Source: Leptolyngbyaceae cyanobacterium CSSed165cm_216
GTDB lineage: Bacteria > Cyanobacteriota > Cyanobacteriia > Phormidesmidales > Phormidesmidaceae
Length of the DNA: 7,978 nucleotides
Direction: 5' to 3'
Assembly: GCA_007135385.1 (NCBI GenBank)
Contig: SLIY01000241.1
Span: 1-7,978, forward strand
Below are positions 1 through 4,707 of this stretch, in pieces. Numbering within the stretch: the stretch's first letter is position 1; the number at the start of each line of letters is the position of its first letter. The notes under the pieces were generated by a model. That model had not been told where the DNA came from. It saw nothing but the letters and a program-made list of their open reading frames with translations, and did not search any database. Both the position numbers and the translations under genes were made by a program.

Positions 1-11
1 ATATTTTTGGG

Positions 12-40
12 GGGAGTCCGTTCAGGACTCCCTATTTTTT
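12..40 (+). terminator. Rho-independent terminator for a plus-strand gene left of the window
   Basis: A perfect 8-bp stem (GGGAGTCC, 12-19, with GGACTCCC, 25-32) encloses a 5-nt loop and is followed by TA and six T residues (35-40). The T tract lies on the plus-strand 3' side. Read on the minus strand, the hairpin is followed by CCC and an A-rich stretch instead, so it does not work as an intrinsic terminator for comM. It therefore most likely ends an unseen rightward gene converging on comM. Confidence 0.85.
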
Positions 41-54
41 GTCCTTCCTATTCT

Positions 55-83
55 CTCAAAGCATTGTCCCCTGAAGCTTTGAG
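55..83. repeat. Inverted repeat between the convergent gene ends
   Basis: CTCAAAGC (55-62) and GCTTTGAG (76-83) form a perfect 8-bp stem with a 13-nt loop, 35 bp beyond the comM stop codon. Neither strand has a T tract after it, so it is not a standard intrinsic terminator. It could still act as a 3'-end stabilising hairpin for comM mRNA, or as a weak or factor-assisted terminator. Only the dyad itself is seen; the function is inference. Confidence 0.4.
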
Positions 84-117
84 TCCCCTTGTCACCCGCT
101 AAGGTCCAAACCCCACT

Positions 118-1644
118 CTATTGCATTCGATCGATGGTGCGGTACTGGATCGCTTCAGCGATGTGGTGGGTTTGCAGGTGATCGGCCCCATCCAAGTCAG
201 CAATGGTGCGGCCCACCTTCAGAATGCGATCGGTGGCCCGGGCCGATAGGCCCAGCTTGCGAACGGCCCCTTCCAGGAGGATACGACTGGAGTCATCCAG
301 GGGACACCAGTGTTTCAGGTGGCGGCTTTGCATATCGGCGTTGCACTGCAGACCCGGCTCGGCTTTGAACCGATTGTAGGCCCGTTGGCGGGCGGCTTGC
401 ACCCGCTGGCGCACTGGCTCCGAGGCTTCCCCCGACTGGTGCTGAGTCATTTCTTCGGGTTTGATGCGGCTAACCACCACCTGCAAATCAATCCGATCCA
501 TCAACGGACCCGACAGTCGCGACCAGTAGTTTTCGCGACTGCGGGGGGTGCAGGTGCAGGGCTGCACCGAGTCGCCGTAAAAGCCGCAGGGGCAAGGGTT
601 GGTGCTAGCAATTAGGGTAAACTGGGCCGGAAACACCACCGACTGTCGGGTGCGGGTGATGGTAACGTAGCCGTCTTCCAGGGGCTGCCGCAAAAATTCC
701 AGCACATCTCGCTTGAACTCCGTCAGCTCATCTAGAAACAAGACCCCCCGGTGGGCCAGGGAAATCTCCCCCGGCTTGGGGTAGCTACCGCCCCCCACCA
801 GCGATGGCCCCGAGGCGGAATGGTGGGGGCTACGGAAGGGACGGTTACTCACCAAGGTGCCCTTTTCCTTCAGTAACCCAGCTACCGAATGGATTTGGGT
901 GACATCCAGGGCTTCTTCAAACTGCAGGGGCGGCAGGATAGAGGGTAAGCGGCGGGCCAGCATGGTCTTACCGCTGCCCGGTGGACCAACGAAGATCAGG
1001 TTATGGCCGCCGGCGGCCGCGATTTCCAGGGCGCGGCGGGCCTGGGCCTGGCCTTTGACATCCCGTAAATCCAGAGCCCCTGGTGTGGGCCGCATGGCGG
1101 TAGCGCTATCCACCACCACCGGTTGGTAGCCAACCGGGTGGTTGAGAAAATCTGCCACCTCTGACAAGTGGTTAAAACTGTAGACGGTAAGCCCTGGCAC
1201 CACGGCGGCTTCGCGGCCATTGTCAGTGGGCACCACCAGGCCGCGCAGCCCAAGTTTTTGGGCGGCGGCGGCAATGGGCAACACCCCGGCCACCGCTCTC
1301 AAGCTACCATCCAGGGAAAGCTCCCCCAGAAACAGCAGGTCGTTAAGGGCTTCGGGCCGCACCTGCTCGGCGGCGGCCATAATGCCGACACTGATGGGCA
1401 AATCAAAAATCGGGCCTTCTTTGCGCAGGTCAGCAGGGGTGAGGTTAATCACCACCTTGCGCATGGGGAAGGGAAATCCAGCATTTTTCAGCGCCGCTTT
1501 CACCCGTTCCCGCGACTCCTGCACCGCCGTGTCAGGTAGGCCGACAATCACCACCCCCGGCAATCCCCCGGATAAATCCACCTCAACCCCGACTTTGAGG
1601 GCGTCAATGCCCACCAGGGATGCACTCCAAATTCTGGCCAACAT
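118..1644 (-). CDS. comM: ComM/YifB family Mg-chelatase-like AAA+ ATPase (transformation-associated helicase)
   Basis: The 508-residue protein has the usual full length of this family. The N-terminal ChlI-like domain (about 1-170) carries the hallmark stretch GLPDTAVQESRERVKAAL near residues 35-52. An AAA+ magnesium-chelatase domain follows, with Walker A GPPGSGKT (220-227), Walker B VLFLDEL (301-307) and STNPCPCG (347-354). A second CTC pair at 363-365 completes the family's four-cysteine CPC...CTC cluster. The C-terminal lid domain contains RILKVGRTIADL (473-484). In Vibrio, ComM is a hexameric helicase that promotes branch migration during integration of transforming DNA; the same role is inferred here. 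The ATG start fits the conserved MLARxWSASLVGIDA opening, with only a weak AGGT upstream. It lies 121 bp downstream of cysK and could be read through from it. No damage is visible. Confidence 0.95.
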   Translation of the reverse strand: MLARIWSASLVGIDALKVGVEVDLSGGLPGVVIVGLPDTAVQESRERVKAALKNAGFPFPMRKVVINLTPADLRKEGPIFDLPISVGIMAAAEQVRPEALNDLLFLGELSLDGSLRAVAGVLPIAAAAQKLGLRGLVVPTDNGREAAVVPGLTVYSFNHLSEVADFLNHPVGYQPVVVDSATAMRPTPGALDLRDVKGQAQARRALEIAAAGGHNLIFVGPPGSGKTMLARRLPSILPPLQFEEALDVTQIHSVAGLLKEKGTLVSNRPFRSPHHSASGPSLVGGGSYPKPGEISLAHRGVLFLDELTEFKRDVLEFLRQPLEDGYVTITRTRQSVVFPAQFTLIASTNPCPCGFYGDSVQPCTCTPRSRENYWSRLSGPLMDRIDLQVVVSRIKPEEMTQHQSGEASEPVRQRVQAARQRAYNRFKAEPGLQCNADMQSRHLKHWCPLDDSSRILLEGAVRKLGLSARATDRILKVGRTIADLDGADHLQTHHIAEAIQYRTIDRMQ

Positions 1645-1670
1645 GGCTGCGTCTACCTGTAAATGCTCTG

Positions 1671-1701
1671 GTTAGGGTGCCCAGGGCAGCTTGGGGCTAA
1701 C
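1671..1701. repeat. Nested inverted repeat between cysK and comM
   Basis: An outer pair, GTTAG (1671-1675) with CTAAC (1697-1701), encloses a tight inner dyad TGCCC-A-GGGCA (1678-1688). It sits in the 121-bp gap, 27 bp upstream of the comM ATG, so it would lie in the comM leader or the cysK 3' tail. No T tract follows it on the minus strand. It may be a leader hairpin, a weak terminator or chance. The rest of the gap shows no convincing promoter. Confidence 0.25.
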
Positions 1702-1765
1702 GACTCGCTTCCAGGAATCCGAGGAATAGCTGAGGGCCAGTTGCCTGCTAACGCCGTCTGCTTTA

Positions 1766-2728
1766 TCAGCCAACCGCCATAGGGGCTAGTAGCTCTGGAT
1801 CTTGAAACAGGGGAGTGCTCAAGTATCGTTCGCCGAAACTAGGCTGCATAATTACGATTAACTTGTCTGCATTCTCTGGGCGACGGCCCACCTCGATCGC
1901 AGCTTTGACAGCCGCTCCGGTGGAAATACCTGAGAGCAATCCTTCTTCCCGGGCGAGGCGACGACCATAGGCGATCGCATCATCGTCGCTCACCTGCACC
2001 ACCTCGTCAATCAAGCTGACATTCAGCACATCCGGGATAAACCCAGCGCCAATGCCTTGAATTTTATGGGATCCAGGCCGCCCACCCGAGATCACTGGGC
2101 TGTTAGTGGGTTCCACCGCGATCGCACGGAACTCTGGCTTACGCTGCTTCAGCACATCAGCGACCCCCGTGATGGTGCCACCGGTACCCACCCCAGCCAC
2201 CAACATATCCACCTGGCCATCGGTATCCGTCCAAATTTCCTCGGCGGTAGTGCGACGGTGAATATCCGGGTTGGCCGGATTGCGAAACTGCTGCAACATA
2301 TAGGCGTCGGGTAGGGTATCCAACATTTCCTGAGCCCGCTGAATACAGCCCGACATACCCGCTGTGCCCGGGGTAAGCTCTAACTCCGCTCCATAGGCCC
2401 GCAACATTGCCCGCCGTTCAGAACTCATCGTTTCCGGCATGGTCAAAATCAGCCGATAGCCCTTCGCCGCTGCCGCCATGGCCAGGGCGATGCCCGTGTT
2501 TCCCGAGGTGGGCTCCACCAAAGTCGTCTTACCAGGGGTAATCAGCCCCTCTGCCTCCGCCGCTTCGATCATGTTAATGCCGATGCGATCCTTCACCGAA
2601 GCAGAGGGGTTCATCCCTTCTAGCTTCATCACTAAGCGAGCAACGCAGCCTTCGTCCTGGGGAATGCGGTTCAGCTGCACCAGGGGGGTGCGACCGATCA
2701 GCTGGGTGACGTTTTCTGCAATTCGCAT
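1766..2728 (-). CDS. cysK: Cysteine synthase A (O-acetylserine sulfhydrylase), PLP-dependent
   Basis: This cytoplasmic enzyme makes L-cysteine and acetate from O-acetyl-L-serine and sulfide, the last step of assimilatory sulfur fixation. At 320 residues it has the normal length for a fold-type II PLP enzyme. The cofactor lysine is K46 in NPSASVKDRIG. TSGNTG (74-79) is the substrate-carboxylate loop, GTGGT (181-185) the PLP-phosphate loop, and SGISTGAA (266-273) and PSFGERYLST (296-305) are the usual C-terminal motifs. The ATG lies only 9 bp after the stop of the Rrf2 regulator gene, with no clear Shine-Dalgarno, which suggests co-transcription and possibly translational coupling. Two HIP1 sites (1971 and 2118) lie inside. 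Cystathionine beta-synthase or a CysM-type enzyme is less likely given the length and motifs. Confidence 0.95.
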   Translation of the reverse strand: MRIAENVTQLIGRTPLVQLNRIPQDEGCVARLVMKLEGMNPSASVKDRIGINMIEAAEAEGLITPGKTTLVEPTSGNTGIALAMAAAAKGYRLILTMPETMSSERRAMLRAYGAELELTPGTAGMSGCIQRAQEMLDTLPDAYMLQQFRNPANPDIHRRTTAEEIWTDTDGQVDMLVAGVGTGGTITGVADVLKQRKPEFRAIAVEPTNSPVISGGRPGSHKIQGIGAGFIPDVLNVSLIDEVVQVSDDDAIAYGRRLAREEGLLSGISTGAAVKAAIEVGRRPENADKLIVIMQPSFGERYLSTPLFQDPELLAPMAVG

Positions 2729-2737
2729 GGGCTTGGC

Positions 2738-3172
2738 CTAGATGTAATACATAATGTCAACTTGCTGCTTGGCGTTGCGCTGATCTACTAGGTCTTGCAG
2801 GGTATATTTCTGCAAAATCGCTTCGGCCGCCTGGCGCACTTCCCCCCAGACATCTTGGATGACCACTGCTTCAGAGGTATCGGGCACCTTAGTCACATCC
2901 GCCTGGGCGTCAAACCCTTCGATGCAGCTCACCACATCATAGAGGGAAATCTTCCAGGGATCACGGGCCAGTAGATAGCCTCCCCGGGCTCCCCGTTGAC
3001 TTTTGACCAGACCCGCCCGCCGCAGGGTCGCCAGCAGTTGCTCTAGGTAGCGATCGGGAATATTTTGCTGGCTTGAGATCTGACGAATTTGCAGGGGTTC
3101 ACCACTGGCATAGTGAGGACTAAGCTCCAGTAAGGCCAGCAGGGCATATTCACTTTTACAGGAAAGATCCAC
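2738..3172 (-). CDS. Rrf2-family winged-helix transcriptional regulator, probably of sulfur/cysteine metabolism
   Basis: The 144-residue protein has the Rrf2 layout. The N-terminal winged helix includes KSEYALLALLEL (6-17), helix 2/3 IRQISSQQNIPDRYLEQLL (29-47), and the signature AGLVKSQRGARGGYLLAR (53-70) with its wing. A dimerisation helix follows near 105-132. Only two cysteines are present (C5 and C83). The three-cysteine cluster-binding loop that IscR has near residues 92-104 is missing, so an IscR-type Fe-S cluster is unlikely. In this it resembles CymR, the cysteine regulator of Bacillus and Staphylococcus, and the cyanobacterial Rrf2 proteins beginning MxLSCKSEYALLALLEL. The start is GTG; an in-frame stop not far upstream leaves no ATG choice. 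The tight link to cysK suggests it controls cysK in response to cysteine or sulfur status (inference). Confidence 0.92.
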   Translation of the reverse strand: MDLSCKSEYALLALLELSPHYASGEPLQIRQISSQQNIPDRYLEQLLATLRRAGLVKSQRGARGGYLLARDPWKISLYDVVSCIEGFDAQADVTKVPDTSEAVVIQDVWGEVRQAAEAILQKYTLQDLVDQRNAKQQVDIMYYI

Positions 3173-3201
3173 AACGGGTCCAGGTAGTAGGCAACAAACC
3201 T

Positions 3202-3227
3202 AGTATACCCCGGTTCTCCACTGGGGT
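3202..3227 (-). promoter_or_regulatory. Candidate promoter -10 with overlapping dyad upstream of the rrf2-cysK pair
   Basis: On the minus strand a good -10 hexamer, TATACT, occupies 3207-3202, about 30 bp before the GTG start of the Rrf2 gene. A dyad abuts it: ACCCC (3207-3211 on the plus strand) with GGGGT (3223-3227), centre spacing 11 bp, covering the spacer region of the promoter. No good -35 hexamer is seen at 16-18 bp, which fits an activator-dependent or regulated promoter. Autoregulation by the Rrf2 protein is an inference from position alone. Confidence 0.4.
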
Positions 3228-3251
3228 TTGCAGGATTGAAAGAACTCGTCG

Positions 3252-3782
3252 TCATAGTGCTTCGACCAGCTTCAATAACTGATCTGGGGTGGCATGGGTG
3301 TGCAGTAGCGAAAACAAATGGCCGTAACGCAAGCGTCCCTGGGCATCGAGAATAAACTGAGCCGGTAGGGGGGCTCCTAGGGCTTGCCCCGTGTGATATT
3401 CCCGAAAGCTGCCACCGGTGGTGTCCCTCAGCAGGGGGACTCTGAGCTGCAAGTCGTCTACCACCCCTTGGGCATGGCGGAGGCTGATGGTTGTGATCAC
3501 CATGACCTCAGCGCCAGCGTTGCGGAACTGCTCATAGGCTCGATTCACGGTCACAATATGACTGTGATCTATGGGGTGATACACATCCTGGGTTAAGAGG
3601 CGCGCAAAGGCAAGGACAACCGGCTGTTTGCCTCGCCAGTTGGCTAGGCGCACAGTGCGCTGGTGGGTCACATCCCAGAGAGCAAAGTCGGGGGGAATTT
3701 GCCCCAGGCTCAACCCAAACCTGGGTGGTTGAGGGAGCCAATAGCGCCAAAACGCTGGTGCCAATAGGGGAGGAGCGGTCAT
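3252..3782 (-). CDS. Peroxiredoxin-like (AhpC/TSA, thioredoxin-fold) protein lacking all cysteines
   Basis: The 176-residue product reads as a thioredoxin-fold AhpC/TSA protein. PPDFALWD (30-37) is the first strand, VRLANWRGKQPVVLAFAR (44-61) the sheet leading into the active site, AYEQFRNAGAEVMVIT (82-97) the following helix and strand, and LGAPLPAQFILDAQGRLRYGHLF (135-157) the C-terminal sheet. In related cyanobacterial proteins, as I recall them, the active-site loop reads like YCPFC. Here it is YHPID (68-72), so both redox cysteines are replaced and no cysteine exists anywhere. A histidine/aspartate cluster (H69, D72, H73, H75) takes their place. It cannot be a thiol peroxidase; a binding, structural or metal-linked role is possible but unproven. 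The ATG at 3782 is preferred over an upstream in-frame TTG at 3872, whose extra 30 residues do not look conserved. No strong ribosome site is visible. Confidence 0.8.
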   Translation of the reverse strand: MTAPPLLAPAFWRYWLPQPPRFGLSLGQIPPDFALWDVTHQRTVRLANWRGKQPVVLAFARLLTQDVYHPIDHSHIVTVNRAYEQFRNAGAEVMVITTISLRHAQGVVDDLQLRVPLLRDTTGGSFREYHTGQALGAPLPAQFILDAQGRLRYGHLFSLLHTHATPDQLLKLVEAL

Positions 3783-3953
3783 GGGGCAGGAAAGGCTGGG
3801 AATAACGAACAGCCTGCGATCGCAAACAGTAGCCAAGGAAGGATAACGATGACGGTTGATACCGATGCTCAACCTAAACTTATTCTGGCTAAAACCAGAG
3901 CCACAGCCTCAATTTTCAACTCAGCTCAATGGGCATGGGCAGCCCACTGTCTA

Positions 3954-3971
3954 GGCAGCGCGTTCGCTGCC
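3954..3971 (-). other. Hairpin just after the 2-Cys peroxiredoxin stop codon
   Basis: GGCAGCG (3954-3960) and CGCTGCC (3965-3971) form a perfect 7-bp GC-rich stem with a 4-nt loop. It starts 14 bp beyond the TGA of the peroxiredoxin gene. No T tract follows on the minus strand, so it is either a terminator of the U-poor sort or an mRNA 3'-end stabiliser. The remaining 203-bp gap (3783-3985) holds a HIP1 site at 3816 and no promoter I would defend. Confidence 0.5.
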
Positions 3972-3985
3972 CCCCTTGAGTCTGG

Positions 3986-4591
3986 TCAGACTTCAGCAAA
4001 GAACTCTTTGGCCTTAACCGGGTCAGGGGCCATGGTCTTATCTCCTGGCTGCCAGTCGGCGGGACAAACTTCGTTGGGATTAGTCTGCACATGCTGAATG
4101 GCCTGTAGCACCCGCAGCGTTTCATCGACCTTGCGACCAAACGCCAGGTTATTGATGGTGGCATGTTGAATCACACCGTCTCGGTCAATAATGAATAGGC
4201 CCCGCAGGGCTACACCACTTTCTGGATCCAGTACATTGTAGTCGGCACTGATTTCCTTCTTCAGATCTGACACCAGTGGGTAGTTCAGATCACCGACACC
4301 GCCTAGCTTACGTTCGGTTTGAATCCAAGCTAGATGGGAAAATTCACTATCGACGGAAATACCTAAAATTTCAGTGTCAAGCCCTTTGAATTCATCATAG
4401 CGATCGCTAAATGCGGCAATTTCTGTTGGGCAGACAAAGGTGAAGTCAAGAGGATAGAAGAACAACACCACGTATTTGCCGCGATAGTCAGAGAGCTTAA
4501 TGGTTTTAAAGTTTTGGTCAACGACGGCCGTCGCCATAAATTCAGGGGCCATTTGCCCTACCCGCAGGCATCCCTCTTTATATTCACTCAT
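3986..4591 (-). CDS. Typical 2-Cys peroxiredoxin (Prx1/AhpC subfamily, cyanobacterial/chloroplast type)
   Basis: This 201-residue thiol peroxidase reduces hydrogen peroxide and organic peroxides using thioredoxin-type electron donors, in the cytosol. The peroxidatic cysteine is C54 in PLDFTFVCPTE (PxxxTxxC signature). The resolving cysteine is C176 in EVCPADWQPGDKT. R130 in ALRGLFIID is probably the conserved active-site arginine. GGVG (97-100) and a C-terminal EFFAEV resemble the GGLG/YF elements of overoxidation-sensitive enzymes, with FF replacing YF. The start chosen is the ATG at 4591, which has AAGGA 11 bp upstream and gives the family's usual length; a GTG at 4627 would add 12 residues lying over the ribosome site. 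The gap to the WD40 gene upstream is 116 bp, so it probably has its own promoter, though none is clear. Confidence 0.96.
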   Translation of the reverse strand: MSEYKEGCLRVGQMAPEFMATAVVDQNFKTIKLSDYRGKYVVLFFYPLDFTFVCPTEIAAFSDRYDEFKGLDTEILGISVDSEFSHLAWIQTERKLGGVGDLNYPLVSDLKKEISADYNVLDPESGVALRGLFIIDRDGVIQHATINNLAFGRKVDETLRVLQAIQHVQTNPNEVCPADWQPGDKTMAPDPVKAKEFFAEV

Positions 4592-4602
4592 CAACTTATA
4601 AT

Positions 4603-4616
4603 TCCTTAAATAAGGA
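4603..4616 (-). promoter_or_regulatory. Ribosome binding site of the 2-Cys peroxiredoxin inside a small hairpin
   Basis: On the minus strand the leader reads TCCTT-ATTT-AAGGA, a perfect 5-bp stem with a 4-nt loop whose 3' arm is the Shine-Dalgarno AAGGA (plus-strand 4603-4607). A longer alternative dyad, CTTAT-N10-ATAAG (4595-4614), overlaps it. The Shine-Dalgarno supports the ATG at 4591. The stem is short and probably weak, so real regulation is only a possibility. Confidence 0.5.
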
Positions 4617-4707
4617 CCACTGGGCACTGTGGCTATTCACCCTTAGACTTTAACACCTTGCCTTGGCCGATGGCAGGTCTGGCTGGCGATCCAAGCTGCC
4701 TAGTCGC

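Noticed and set aside
310..615. Plus-strand open frames across comM (310-615, 857-1129, 1168-1539, 1220-1675)
   Set aside because: All are antisense shadows of an intact, fully recognised gene, with no independent coding signal.
2738..3172. Rrf2 protein as IscR
   Set aside because: IscR binds its 2Fe-2S cluster with three cysteines near residues 92-104 plus a histidine; this protein has no cysteine after C83.
3783..3872. N-terminal extension of the peroxiredoxin-like protein from a TTG at 3872
   Set aside because: The extra 30 residues show no fold pattern and no conserved look, and the ATG at 3782 leads straight into the domain. The extension would supply two cysteines, but outside the active-site position.
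3849..4097. Plus-strand 82-codon frame with a good AAGGA 7-8 bp before its ATG
   Set aside because: The ribosome-site match is attractive, but over 40% of the frame is antisense to the peroxiredoxin 3' end, the rest lies in a short gap, and the product resembles nothing I recognise. Probably chance; strand-specific RNA or ribosome profiling would settle it.
4592..4627. Longer 213-residue form of the 2-Cys peroxiredoxin from a GTG at 4627
   Set aside because: The ATG at 4591 has a proper Shine-Dalgarno and gives the normal family length; the extra codons translate the ribosome site itself.
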